From: CAYMRB01 sp964392615 | GTDB lineage: Bacteria > Planctomycetota > UBA8108 | DNA length: 26,003 nt | Assembly: GCA_964392615.1 (NCBI GenBank) | Contig: CAYMRB010000091.1 | Coordinates: forward strand, 1-26,003 | Direction: 5' to 3' | Part shown: positions 1 to 8,921 of the stretch, piece after piece | Layout: each line of letters starts with the position of its first letter | Position numbering within the stretch: position 1 is the first letter of the stretch | Notes under the pieces: generated by a model | The model's input: only the letters and a program-made list of their open reading frames with translations | Database searches by the model: none | What the model was told of the DNA's origin: nothing | Position numbers and translations under genes: made by a program

Positions 1-38
1 CGACTCCGATTCGGACTCCGATTCCGACTCCGATTCCG
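1..38. repeat. hexamer tandem repeat, cut by window edge
   Basis: Six consecutive copies of a 6-base unit of the form (C/G)GA(C/T)TC, alternating C and T at the fourth base so that a 12-base period is also visible. The array probably continues beyond the left edge. In the plus frame starting at base 2 it encodes alternating Asp-Ser, and that frame runs to a TGA at 107-109, so it could be the low-complexity end of an upstream gene. On the minus strand the same array reads as Glu-Ser or Gly-Ile-Gly-Val repeats. Which strand is coding, if either, cannot be decided from 38 bases. Confidence 0.7.
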
Positions 39-249
39 CCCCCGCAACCCTGCTTCTGCGCCTCGAGACCTGGCACGGCGCCAGCACCGTCCGCTCGCGA
101 AGCCCCTGACGCCGGGTCGTCGAGCGCGGTAGAATCGGTTCGGATCGTAGCGAATGGACGCCTCACCACGCCGCGTGAATCCGCCAACGCAGTTTGCGGA
201 TCGGAACGACGGCACGAGTCGCTTCCGACGTCGAGAGGAGAACGTCCGC

Positions 250-1836
250 GTGCAAGCCCGTCACTCGCCACCGTGCGCTTCTATGCTCGTCGCGTGCTTC
301 CTCGCGACTTTCGCGCCGATCACGCTCGCGTCGCCGCCGAACATCGTCTTGATACTCACCGACGATCAGGGCTGGACGGACACGTCCGTCGCGATGTCGG
401 TCGATCGCCCGGACTCGAAGAGCGACTTCTACCGCACGCCGCATCTCGAGCGACTCGCGCGCGGCGGCATGGTGTTCTCGAATGCCTACGCACCGGCTCC
501 GGTGTGCAGCCCGACGCGCGACAGTATCCTGTGGGGGCGAACGCCGGCACGCCTGCACCACGCTGTGCTGATCGGAGAGGCGTCGGTTCCTTCGGAGGCG
601 TTGACGATTCCGCAGGCGATCAAGGCAGCGGAGCCGCGCTACGTGACGGCCCACTTCGGAAAGTGGGGCTGCACGCCGAAGTCGCCCGAGGCCGCCGGCT
701 TCGACGTCAGCGACGGCCGCACCGACAACTACCACGGCGACTGGCGCGCGATCGGCGACAAGCGGCCGCTGCCCGTGGACGATCCGAAGCGCATCTTCAG
801 CGTCACGCGACGCGCGGGCGAGTTCATGTCGCGGCAGGTCACGGCGCAGCGTCCGTTCTACGTGCGCATCTCGCACTACGCGTGTCACGTCGGCCATCTG
901 TCGCGACCGGAGACGCGGGCGGAGGTTCGGCAGCGGCCGCGTGGCGCGAAGTGCCGTGACAGCGACTACCGCGATCCGGCGACGTTCAGCGAGGCGGAGC
1001 TCCGCACCGGCTGGGCGCTCAACTACGCCGCGATGGTCGAGGACCTCGACGCCGGGCTCGGCCTGTTGCTCGACCGGATCGACCGGCTCGGTATCGCCGA
1101 CACGACATATGTCATCTTCACATCCGACAACGGCGGCGGCTTTCGCGACAACACGCCGCTGCGCGGCGGCAAGGCCGACCTTTGGGAAGGCGGTATCCGC
1201 GTGCCCATGGTCGTGCGCGGTCCAGGCGTGCTTGCCGGATCGCGCTGCGACGTACCGGTGACCGGCTGGGACCTGTGGGCGACCTTTCGGGAGCTCGCCG
1301 GCGATCGACGTCCGTTGCCGGACGGCATCGACGGCGGCAGCCTCGTGTCGCTTTTCGCACACGGTAATCGCGGCGCCGTTCATCGCGGTGAGGAAGCCCT
1401 CGTGTTTCACTTCCCGTGGTTCGACAGCGTGCCGGAGTCGGCCATCCGGGTGGGGCGGTTCAAGCTGATGAAGAACCTCAACACCGGCGAGGCGCGTCTG
1501 TTCGATCTGGTCGACGACATCGGCGAGACGCGGGATCTCTCCGATCGCCTGCCGCAGAAGGCGCGCGAGCTTCAGGAGCGACTCGCTGCGTATCTGAAGA
1601 CCGTCGGCGCCGAGACCATCGGTGAGAACCGGCGCCAGCGCGAGGCGCAGCTGCGGATGTTCACCGCGCGAGAGCGGAGCGCGATCGTCCGCCTGCGCGA
1701 GCGGCTCGCCGCGGCGACCGCGACGAAGGAGAAGGACGCGCTGCGCGAGAAGATCGCGCACCACGAGCGCATGCTTCGCGTTCAGGCTGCGGCAATGGAC
1801 AGGCTCGAGAAAGGCCGTCGCGCGGACTGGGAGTAA
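250..1836 (+). CDS. secreted type I sulfatase (arylsulfatase family)
   Basis: Predicted formylglycine-dependent sulfatase of 528 residues, probably exported and removing sulfate esters from a glycan. I start it at GTG 250 because GAGAGGAG lies nine bases upstream and the product then opens with a hydrophobic signal segment (residues about 11-28). An in-frame ATG at 154 lacks this. Metal-binding DD at 38-39 and the formylglycine site CSPTR at 86-90 are present, as are a metal-binding SDNG and the downstream Lys in RGGKADLWEGG. The usual GKWHLG motif reads GKWGCT here, so the sulfate-contacting His is replaced by Gly. The last ~60 residues are Arg/Glu-rich and look like a coiled coil. Ten bases downstream lies a glycosidase-like gene, suggesting a two-gene operon. 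No sulfatase-maturating enzyme is seen in the window. Confidence 0.93.
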   Translation: MQARHSPPCASMLVACFLATFAPITLASPPNIVLILTDDQGWTDTSVAMSVDRPDSKSDFYRTPHLERLARGGMVFSNAYAPAPVCSPTRDSILWGRTPARLHHAVLIGEASVPSEALTIPQAIKAAEPRYVTAHFGKWGCTPKSPEAAGFDVSDGRTDNYHGDWRAIGDKRPLPVDDPKRIFSVTRRAGEFMSRQVTAQRPFYVRISHYACHVGHLSRPETRAEVRQRPRGAKCRDSDYRDPATFSEAELRTGWALNYAAMVEDLDAGLGLLLDRIDRLGIADTTYVIFTSDNGGGFRDNTPLRGGKADLWEGGIRVPMVVRGPGVLAGSRCDVPVTGWDLWATFRELAGDRRPLPDGIDGGSLVSLFAHGNRGAVHRGEEALVFHFPWFDSVPESAIRVGRFKLMKNLNTGEARLFDLVDDIGETRDLSDRLPQKARELQERLAAYLKTVGAETIGENRRQREAQLRMFTARERSAIVRLRERLAAATATKEKDALREKIAHHERMLRVQAAAMDRLEKGRRADWE

Positions 1837-1846
1837 CGTGACGTCG

Positions 1847-4402
1847 ATGCTGCCCGATCGGATTCCCTCGCTGCCGTTCGCATTCGTCGTCGTCCTGCTG
1901 CCGATAGCATCTCTTCGCGGCGCCGAGCCGCCCCGCGTCGACTATTGCGCGATGCTCGCGCGCGACATCGCCGGCCGCCAGCACGGCTTCCTCGCAGGCA
2001 ACCACCTGTACTACGTCGGCGGCGCCACGAGCGACACGTGGCGCGTCACCGAGCACGAGACGCTCGGCTTCACCCATCCGATGTTCCGAGACGGACGAGC
2101 CCGCGGACACGGCATCGTCGAGGAGCCCGGTGGTACCGGCCACGACATGTGGGGCTGGGAGTTCTGGCGCGCGGTCCGTGCGGCGTACGGAACGGTCATC
2201 GTCGACGAGCGCCGATTCGAGCATCCGCGGCCGGAGACGATGATCTGGCGTCCCGATCGCCAGGTCTGCGTCTATCGCGTCGTCGGCGTCAGGATCGAGG
2301 AGACGAAGTTCATCTCGCTCGACGACGTCCTCGTCGCGATCATCTCGGTCGATCGACCCGTGACGCTCGAGTTTCACGGTCGCAGCTTCTTCAACGAACG
2401 CTTCATCGGCACGCACGACGGCGATGCGCCACGCACGCCGTACAGCGTGGGCTCTACTGCGACGGCGCGCTACGACTCGGAGCACGACGCGATCCATGTC
2501 ACCGAGGGCGGCACGATCCTGACGAAGCCGGACTTCGGCGCTCCAGCGCGCGAGGGACGGTTGATGTACGACGGCATGAGCACGGTCGTCGCGGCATCGG
2601 AGTCGATCGCCGGTTCCTGTGCGATTCGGCGGCAGACGAACGGCAGCCAGGAGTACTCGTTCCGTGTCGCGTGTACCCCCGAACAGCCGGCGGTCCTCGC
2701 GTACGCGATGGGCGACGACTACGCCGCGACGGTCGCGCGCGTTCGCGGCGTGCTCGCGAACGCTACCGCGGCGCTCGCGGCGAAGACGGCGCACATCAAC
2801 GACCTGCTCAACCGTCAGGTTCCGTACTTTCGCTGCCCCGACCGCAAGGTCGTCGAAACCTACTACTACCTGTGGTCGCTGTTCTTTCTGTACCACACGG
2901 ACATCGGCAAGGGCTTCGAGCGTTACCCGCACACGCAGACCGCGGTGAACAACTTCATGGGTCTCCATCTGTGGGACTCGTGGGCGTACACCGCGATGGG
3001 AGCGTGGGTCGTCGACAAGCCGACGTACGGCTACGGCAACGTGCTGTCATGGCAGTTCCTGCTGCCGTACCGCGACAACCTCGGTGCGCTACCCGACAAC
3101 TTTGGCATCTCGTGGTACACGCCGCGCGTGCGGATGAACCTCGTCGGTGCGGTCGAGCCCGCGTGGGGGCAGTACGAGCAGTCCGGTGATCGCGCGTTTC
3201 TCGCCGAGGTCTACGACGAGCTGTTCCGACCGCTCTACTGGAAGCGCCCACAACCGAGCTTCGGCATCGAGATCAACGCGCTCGATGTTCTCGTTCGGAT
3301 GGCGATGGTGCTCGAGCGACCCGATGACGTCGTGCATTGGAAATCTCTGCGTCCGGCGATGGTCGCCGGTTTCCGCGGTGCGTGGGAGGGACGCTTTCCG
3401 TCGTACTACTCGGGCAAGGGAACGCGGACGAAGGACATCTGGCAGCTCGCGTCGATGCTCTGTAGCGAGATGCCGGACGGCTGGGCGCGGGCGATGGTCG
3501 ATCGTTGGGTGATGAACACCGAGACGGGTTTTGTCGGCCCGGTGCCTCTCGAGATCCGCCCGCCGGCCTGCCCGGAGAACGGCGTCTTCGCGGTGTCGAC
3601 GATCAGCACGTGGCTCGCGGTCGAGGGCATGTTTCGCCGCGGCTGCCGAGCCGAGGCCGTGTACTGCACGTTGCGGCATCTCCGCGGCATGGTGCGAGAC
3701 TTCGGCTATCCGATCGCTCCGGAGTGCTGGGACCCGGACTACCGGCCGTGGGGATCGATGTACTACTGTTGGGACGCTGCTATGATCCCGCTCCTGATCG
3801 AGCGCCTCGCCGGCGTGCGGTACTCGATTCCGGACAGGACGTTCATCGTCGCCGATCACCTGCCGGACGCGTGGGACTGGATCGAGACGCGCACGCCGAT
3901 TGCGATCGATGGCAAGACACGATGGACGGCGGTACGGGTCGAGCGCGCACGTGGCGACGATGGTTGCCGCAAGACGGTGCGAGTCGATAACTGTCCGCTC
4001 GCGAATCTGCTCGTCGAGACGTGGCTCGAGGATCGCGAGCTCATCGCGTCGCGGCCGTCACCGGCGGAGCGCTGCGCCGATGTCGCGCGTTTCCGGTTCA
4101 CGGGGCCACGCGCCGTCGTCGAAACGAAGATCGGTCGAAGAACGCGACTGAGCAACACGTTGGCGTGGCTTCAGCCGCACAGCGGGACGTTCGGCGAGGC
4201 CGTCACAGTGCGCATCGAGAATCTGCGCGACGACACGACGCTGCGCTACACGCTCGACGGCAGCGAACCGACCGTCTCGTCGGCGCCCGTGGGGGACAGC
4301 GTCGACATTACCGCGACGACGACGTTGACGATCCGGGCATTCGGCGACGACGGGACGATCTATCGATCGATGACGGCGACCTACGCGGTGCAGAACGACT
4401 GA
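1847..4402 (+). CDS. secreted six-hairpin glycosidase-like protein with CHB_HEX C-terminal domain
   Basis: A 851-residue exported protein. Start ATG 1847 gives a short signal peptide (residues 1 to about 25); GTG 1838, in the same frame, is an alternative that follows GGGAG more closely. The middle (roughly residues 300-680) is rich in aromatic motifs such as YYYLWSLFFLYH, LHLWDSWAY and YYCWDAAM, typical of the alpha/alpha-toroid, six-hairpin glycosidases (MGH1-like/GH63-type). Residues about 770-850 resemble the chitobiase/hexosaminidase C-terminal domain: PHSGTFGEAVTV, then RYTLDGSEPT. Likely role: cleaving a glycan after or alongside desulfation by the upstream sulfatase. The substrate cannot be told from the sequence, and catalytic acids were not assigned. 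It ends ten bases from the convergent HEAT/PQQ gene, with no obvious hairpin terminator between. Confidence 0.85.
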   Translation: MLPDRIPSLPFAFVVVLLPIASLRGAEPPRVDYCAMLARDIAGRQHGFLAGNHLYYVGGATSDTWRVTEHETLGFTHPMFRDGRARGHGIVEEPGGTGHDMWGWEFWRAVRAAYGTVIVDERRFEHPRPETMIWRPDRQVCVYRVVGVRIEETKFISLDDVLVAIISVDRPVTLEFHGRSFFNERFIGTHDGDAPRTPYSVGSTATARYDSEHDAIHVTEGGTILTKPDFGAPAREGRLMYDGMSTVVAASESIAGSCAIRRQTNGSQEYSFRVACTPEQPAVLAYAMGDDYAATVARVRGVLANATAALAAKTAHINDLLNRQVPYFRCPDRKVVETYYYLWSLFFLYHTDIGKGFERYPHTQTAVNNFMGLHLWDSWAYTAMGAWVVDKPTYGYGNVLSWQFLLPYRDNLGALPDNFGISWYTPRVRMNLVGAVEPAWGQYEQSGDRAFLAEVYDELFRPLYWKRPQPSFGIEINALDVLVRMAMVLERPDDVVHWKSLRPAMVAGFRGAWEGRFPSYYSGKGTRTKDIWQLASMLCSEMPDGWARAMVDRWVMNTETGFVGPVPLEIRPPACPENGVFAVSTISTWLAVEGMFRRGCRAEAVYCTLRHLRGMVRDFGYPIAPECWDPDYRPWGSMYYCWDAAMIPLLIERLAGVRYSIPDRTFIVADHLPDAWDWIETRTPIAIDGKTRWTAVRVERARGDDGCRKTVRVDNCPLANLLVETWLEDRELIASRPSPAERCADVARFRFTGPRAVVETKIGRRTRLSNTLAWLQPHSGTFGEAVTVRIENLRDDTTLRYTLDGSEPTVSSAPVGDSVDITATTTLTIRAFGDDGTIYRSMTATYAVQND

Positions 4403-4412
4403 ACGCGTCGAC

Positions 4413-6251
4413 TCAATTCGCGCGTACGTCGTAGCACGCCAGGAAGTCCGCGTGCCGAAGGTACAGCTTGCCGTCGTGGATGACGGGGTGCGACCATGCG
4501 GGGCCGTCGCCGGCCTCGGGCTTGAATCGCCCCTTGATGACGAGCTCCTCCGGGTTCGCTTCGACCAGCAGCACCTCGCCGCGGTCGTACCGGTAGATCA
4601 GGTGGCCGTCCGCCCAGAGGACAGCGGCCGATCCCTTCGCCGGCGCGCGCTTCTTCCACGCGACCTTGCCGGTGGCGAGCTCGACGCACGTCGGATCGCC
4701 GCGGTTGGGGCCGTGGCCGCCGTAGACGTGATCGCCGACGAGCACGATGCCCCCGTGGTGGTTCTGGAAATCGCGCGGCGCGACGAAGTACACCTCTTCC
4801 GCGCGCAGCTCGTTCCCGTCGCGGCTGATCTTCAAGAGCGCGCTGCCGGTGTTGTACGCCGTCGTCGTGAACACATAGTCGCCTCGCACCGCCGGCGACG
4901 TGATGTTCGCGATGTTGTTCGCGATGCGGTTGTAGCCCCACAGGAAGCGGCCCGTGTCCGCCTCGACAGCGATCACTCCGCGTCCGATCAGCTGGACGTA
5001 CTGGCGCATGCCGCAGATCTCCGCGACGACCGCCGACGAGTAGCCGGCGCCGTCCGCGCCCTTGTCGCCGAGGTCGGGCATGGCGCACTTCCAGATCAGC
5101 TCGCCGGTCTGCTTGTTCAGGGCGACCAGCGTCGCGTCGGCACCGCCCGGCGTGCAGATCAGTCGCTCGCCGTCGACGAGCGGCGATTCGCTGAACTTCC
5201 AGACCGCCATGAACTTGCCATCGAAGTCCTCGACGAAGCTCTTGCGCCAGCGCACGTCTCCCGACTTCGCATCGAGGCAGACGAGGTCACCGTCCGTTCC
5301 GATCGCGTAGACGCGATCACCGTCGACCGTCGGCGTGCACCGCGGACCGCCGTCCGAGTGGGGCGGACCGACGCGCGCGGCCCAGATCTCCTCGCGTGTG
5401 CCGAGCTGATACGCGACGACGAACTGGGACTCCTCGCCGTCCACCGTACGATCGCCCATCGTGAAAACCGTGCCGCCGACGATCGCAACGCTCGAGTAGC
5501 CGCGGCCGAGACCGCGCAAGGTCCACAGGAGCGGCGGACCGCCTTGCGGCCACTCCTCGAGCAAGCCCTTTTCACGGCAGATCGAATCGCGCGACGGACC
5601 GTGGAATTGCGGCCAGCCCGCGGTCTCGTCGGACGACTCCGTGCCGCTGTCGGGCGCATCGATCGGAACGGTCGGGACGGACGCTGCTCCGCTCGGGGCC
5701 GCGAAGCGCTGCGGGTCGATCTGGTTCAGGACGCCCGCCAGCCGCACCTGCATCGCGGGCGACTCATCGGCCATCGCCTTCTGAATCGTCGGGATCGCCG
5801 GCGCGGCGTCCGCTCCGATGCTCGCGAGGACGAACGCGGCGCGGATGCGCGGTCCGCCGGTGTTGTTCTCGAACGTGTCGATCAGCTTCGGGACGGCGAG
5901 CCCGCCCATCGAGCCGACCGCCGCCTGGCAGGAAACCCGCACCCACGGTGCTTCGTGGCCGAATTGGCCCAGCAGCGGTTCGAGCGCGGCCCCCGCGCGG
6001 GGGCCGAGTACGGCGAGCGCGTCCGCCGCGGTCACCTTGACCTCGGGATCGTCCTCCAGCACCGCGTCGCTCAACGCGCTCACGGTCGCGTCGAGATCCT
6101 CCGGCCCGCCCTCGGCTGTCGCCTGCGCGACCCAGTACTCGAGCGGCCGGCTCTCGTCCTCCGACGTGTCGGCGAGCGTCGGGCCCGACGTACCGCGACC
6201 CCCCGCGAGAAGGATGACGGTCAACAACAGGACGTTGTGCAGCTGTCGCAT
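4413..6251 (-). CDS. secreted HEAT-repeat and PQQ-like beta-propeller protein
   Basis: A 612-residue protein with an N-terminal signal peptide (LLLTVILLAGG within the first 20 residues). Residues about 45-185 form HEAT-like helical repeats, with pairs such as VKVTAADALAVLG and PRIRAAFVLASIGADA. From about residue 210 it becomes a PQQ/quinoprotein-like eight-bladed propeller, opening with WPQFHGPSRDS and carrying repeated blades such as GGTVFTMGD and DGDRVYAIGTDGDLVCLDAKSG. This propeller type is common in planctomycetes and usually lacks a clear dehydrogenase active site, so a scaffold or sensing role is as likely as an enzyme. It is the last gene of a minus-strand trio, 52 bases after the sulfatase, and an AGAGAGG-type purine tract precedes the start. 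Confidence 0.92.
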   Translation of the reverse strand: MRQLHNVLLLTVILLAGGRGTSGPTLADTSEDESRPLEYWVAQATAEGGPEDLDATVSALSDAVLEDDPEVKVTAADALAVLGPRAGAALEPLLGQFGHEAPWVRVSCQAAVGSMGGLAVPKLIDTFENNTGGPRIRAAFVLASIGADAAPAIPTIQKAMADESPAMQVRLAGVLNQIDPQRFAAPSGAASVPTVPIDAPDSGTESSDETAGWPQFHGPSRDSICREKGLLEEWPQGGPPLLWTLRGLGRGYSSVAIVGGTVFTMGDRTVDGEESQFVVAYQLGTREEIWAARVGPPHSDGGPRCTPTVDGDRVYAIGTDGDLVCLDAKSGDVRWRKSFVEDFDGKFMAVWKFSESPLVDGERLICTPGGADATLVALNKQTGELIWKCAMPDLGDKGADGAGYSSAVVAEICGMRQYVQLIGRGVIAVEADTGRFLWGYNRIANNIANITSPAVRGDYVFTTTAYNTGSALLKISRDGNELRAEEVYFVAPRDFQNHHGGIVLVGDHVYGGHGPNRGDPTCVELATGKVAWKKRAPAKGSAAVLWADGHLIYRYDRGEVLLVEANPEELVIKGRFKPEAGDGPAWSHPVIHDGKLYLRHADFLACYDVRAN

Positions 6252-6303
6252 GCTTCTCTCTGACCTCTCTTGCGCGGACCTCGAACTCGACAGCGACGGG
6301 CTG

Positions 6304-7719
6304 TCAGCGCTTGGCGAGCTGGTCTTCGACCTTCTCGACGCCGGCGACGTGTGCGTCGGCCAGCTTCTTCAGTCGCTCGACGACATCCGGGTGGAGCCGC
6401 GCGACGTCGTACTTCTCGGACGGATCGTGCTCCAGGTGGTGCAGGATCGGCGTCTCGTGGTGCTCGCGCTTCGGGCCGATGCCGTAGCAGCCCTCGGTGA
6501 TGAAGTGCAGCTTCCACGGGCCCGATCGCACCGCGAAGAGCTGTTCCGATCGCCAGTAGTACACCGCGTCGCGCGGGCTCTTGCCGGTCTTGCCCAATAG
6601 CAGCGACGACAGATCATGGCCGTCGAGCACGCGGTCCGTCGGCGGCTTCGTGCCCGCCAGCGCACAGAACGTCGGCAGCAGGTCCATCGTCGCGCCGAGC
6701 TCCATCTGCACGCCCGGCGCGATCTTGCCCGGCCACCAGAAGATCGTCGGCTCGCGCATGCCGCCTTCGAACGTCGAGCCCTTGCCCTCGCGCAGCAGGC
6801 CGGCCGAGCCGCCGTGCGTGTCGAACGGCAGCCACGGGCCGTTGTCCGACGTGAAGACGACCATCGTGTTCTCCGCCAGGCCGAGCCTCTCGAGCGTCGC
6901 GCGGATCTTGCCGACGCCCGCGTCGATCTCCTCGACGACATCGCCGAACAGGCCGCGGCGGCTCTTGCCGACCCGGCTCGGATGCGCGTAGAGCGGGATG
7001 TGCGGCAGGTTGTGCGCCAGGTACACGAAGAACGGCCGTTCGCGGTTCTTCTCGATGAACTCGATTGCCTTCTCGGTGTAGCGGTGCGTGATCGTGTGCT
7101 GGTTCGCCGGGCGCTCGACGACCTTCTTGTCGTGGATGATCGGGACGTTGTACTGCTCGATCGGCGCGAGGTAGTTCGGGTCGTCCTTCCCCGTCTTGCG
7201 GTAGTTCGGGAAGCCCCGCCGCGCGTCCATGTCGTTCGAGTACGGGATGCCCCAGTAGGTGTCGAAGCCGTGCTCGGTCGGCAGGAACTGCGGCAGGTGG
7301 CCGAGGTGCCACTTGCCGACCGCGGCGGTTGCGTAGCCGGCTTTCTTGAGCGCTTCGGCGATCGTCACCTCGCTCGCCGGCAGTCCGCCCTTCGAGTCGG
7401 GGAACAGCACGCGTCGCCTGGCGGACATCATGCCGTTGCGAACCGGCAGGCGGCCGGTCAACAGCGCCGCGCGGCTCGGCGTGCAGACGCTCGCGCCGAC
7501 GTAGAAGCTCGTCCACCGCTGCCCCTCGCACGCCATGCGGTCGAGGTGCGGCGTTCGCGTTGTCGGATGCCCGAAGCAACCGAGGTCGCCGTAGCCGAGG
7601 TCGTCGCAGAAGACGACGACGAAGTTCGGCGGCTTGGCGGGGCACGTGTCAGCGGCGATCGCGCTGATGCAGAGGGCGATGAGTCCGGACAGGAGTGTTC
7701 TTGCTGCGATACGCGTCAT
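6304..7719 (-). CDS. secreted type I sulfatase, canonical motifs
   Basis: A 471-residue formylglycine-dependent sulfatase. Start at 7719 is chosen because GAGAGG sits five bases upstream and the product begins with a typical signal peptide (residues 1 to about 23). Metal-binding DD at 39-40, the formylglycine motif CTPSRAALLTGR at 79-90, the GKWHLG motif and TSDNGPW are all intact, so it should be active once matured. The C-terminus (SEQLFAVRSGPWKLHF, then HHLEHDPSEKYD) matches the usual planctomycete arylsulfatase tail. It lies between the oxidoreductase (67 bases upstream) and the HEAT/PQQ gene (52 bases downstream), all on the same strand, so the three are probably co-transcribed. The substrate is unknown. 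Confidence 0.96.
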   Translation of the reverse strand: MTRIAARTLLSGLIALCISAIAADTCPAKPPNFVVVFCDDLGYGDLGCFGHPTTRTPHLDRMACEGQRWTSFYVGASVCTPSRAALLTGRLPVRNGMMSARRRVLFPDSKGGLPASEVTIAEALKKAGYATAAVGKWHLGHLPQFLPTEHGFDTYWGIPYSNDMDARRGFPNYRKTGKDDPNYLAPIEQYNVPIIHDKKVVERPANQHTITHRYTEKAIEFIEKNRERPFFVYLAHNLPHIPLYAHPSRVGKSRRGLFGDVVEEIDAGVGKIRATLERLGLAENTMVVFTSDNGPWLPFDTHGGSAGLLREGKGSTFEGGMREPTIFWWPGKIAPGVQMELGATMDLLPTFCALAGTKPPTDRVLDGHDLSSLLLGKTGKSPRDAVYYWRSEQLFAVRSGPWKLHFITEGCYGIGPKREHHETPILHHLEHDPSEKYDVARLHPDVVERLKKLADAHVAGVEKVEDQLAKR

Positions 7720-7786
7720 GACGACCTCTCGTGTTCCTGATTGCTGGACCCCGGATCGTCTCACAACCGGGGGGCGGATTCACTTC

Positions 7787-8830
7787 TCAGCTCTCGCGCC
7801 AGTCGACGTCCTGCGTCGTTCCCGTCTCGATCGAGCGATACGCGGCCTCGACGACGGCGACGGCATTGCGCGCGTCGATCGGCGTCACCGGCAGCTCGGC
7901 ACCGCTCGTGAACGCCTGCAGGATCTGCATGTCGATGCGGCCCTCCGAGCGGTCGGCCTCGTCGACCCAGGCGCGGTCGGGCTCGCCGACGCGATGCTCG
8001 CGGCAGTAGCGCCGGAAGCTCGCCTCGCGCATGCGGTACCCGCCCTCGATCTGGCCATCGGTGCCCCAGAGCTCCATGTCGAGACCGCACGCGAACCGCT
8101 TCTGCCGCAGCGCACGACCGGCGACGAAGCTGATCGCACAGCTCGCGATGGCACCGGACTCGTACTCGACCGAGAACGCGGCCGTATCCTCGCCGACGCC
8201 GTCGCGCGTGGAGACGAGTCGACCGCCGAACGCACAGACGCGTCGCGCGCGCCCGAGGAACGCGTTCGCTATGTCGGCGACATGGCAGCCGCCGTCGATC
8301 AGCACGCCGCCCCCGGACTCGGCCAGCGTGCCCTTCCAGTGGCCCGGGTCGTCGAGACGCGCGATCTCGTCCGTGTACCAGCGGAACGACGCCAGGTTCA
8401 GGGCTCCGAGCCGACCGGCCCGGAAGCTCTCGAGCGCGTGCTCGTAGAAGAACTCTCCGCGCAGCGCGTGCGTGATGCCGAGCCGGCGGCCGGCCGCAGC
8501 GGCGGCGTCGATCATGGCGTCGCAATCGACGACCGACGTGGCCATCGGCTTCTCGCAGATGACGTCCTTGCCGGCCTGGAGGGCGGTGACGACCTGGCGC
8601 GCGTGCAGCCAATGGGGGGTCAGGACGACGGCGAGGTCGACATTCGGGTCGGTGAGAATCGCGTCAGCAGCCGTCGTCGTGCGGCGGAACCCGAACTGCG
8701 CCCCAAGCTCTTTCGCGCGCGCGGCGATCGGATCGCCGACGATCTCGAGTTCCGCGTCATCGACCGATTTGAGCCCCTCGACATGCACAGAGGCGATCTC
8801 GCCGGCTCCCAGCACTCCGATTCGTGGCAT
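7787..8830 (-). CDS. Gfo/Idh/MocA family NAD(P)-dependent oxidoreductase
   Basis: A 347-residue cytoplasmic dehydrogenase of the glucose-fructose oxidoreductase/inositol dehydrogenase family, expected to oxidise or epimerise a sugar. The N-terminal Rossmann motif is GVLGAGEIA (residues 5-13), the conserved EKP is at 93-95, and GGGVLIDGGCHVADI (173-187) holds the catalytic-region His183. I start at ATG 8830, directly before PRIGVLGAGE; the frame is open to 8902 but that adds 24 residues unlike the family. It is the first gene of the minus-strand trio and lies head-to-head with mnmA across 91 bases. Its pairing with a sulfatase suggests it processes a sugar released from a sulfated glycan. There is no signal peptide, unlike its neighbours. 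Confidence 0.93.
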   Translation of the reverse strand: MPRIGVLGAGEIASVHVEGLKSVDDAELEIVGDPIAARAKELGAQFGFRRTTTAADAILTDPNVDLAVVLTPHWLHARQVVTALQAGKDVICEKPMATSVVDCDAMIDAAAAAGRRLGITHALRGEFFYEHALESFRAGRLGALNLASFRWYTDEIARLDDPGHWKGTLAESGGGVLIDGGCHVADIANAFLGRARRVCAFGGRLVSTRDGVGEDTAAFSVEYESGAIASCAISFVAGRALRQKRFACGLDMELWGTDGQIEGGYRMREASFRRYCREHRVGEPDRAWVDEADRSEGRIDMQILQAFTSGAELPVTPIDARNAVAVVEAAYRSIETGTTQDVDWRES

Positions 8831-8906
8831 CGCGTCGTTCCGTGTCTTCTTGCAGCTCGTTCTCAACGGACTGCTTGGCGTCTCTCGTCGAGTGCGCGGC
8901 ACATGG

Positions 8907-8912
8907 TATCAT
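8907..8912 (+). promoter_or_regulatory. possible -10 element of mnmA, leaderless transcript
   Basis: TATCAT, preceded by TGG, ends nine bases before the mnmA ATG at 8922. Initiation about seven bases downstream would give a nearly leaderless message, which fits the absence of a ribosome-binding site. No convincing -35 is seen at the usual distance. This is a weak call from motif and spacing only. Confidence 0.25.
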
Positions 8913-8921
8913 GCGCGTCTG

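Noticed and set aside
4452..6263. 603-residue plus-strand open frame over the HEAT/PQQ gene
   Set aside because: The minus strand has a signal peptide, HEAT and propeller blades; the plus-strand product has no recognisable features.
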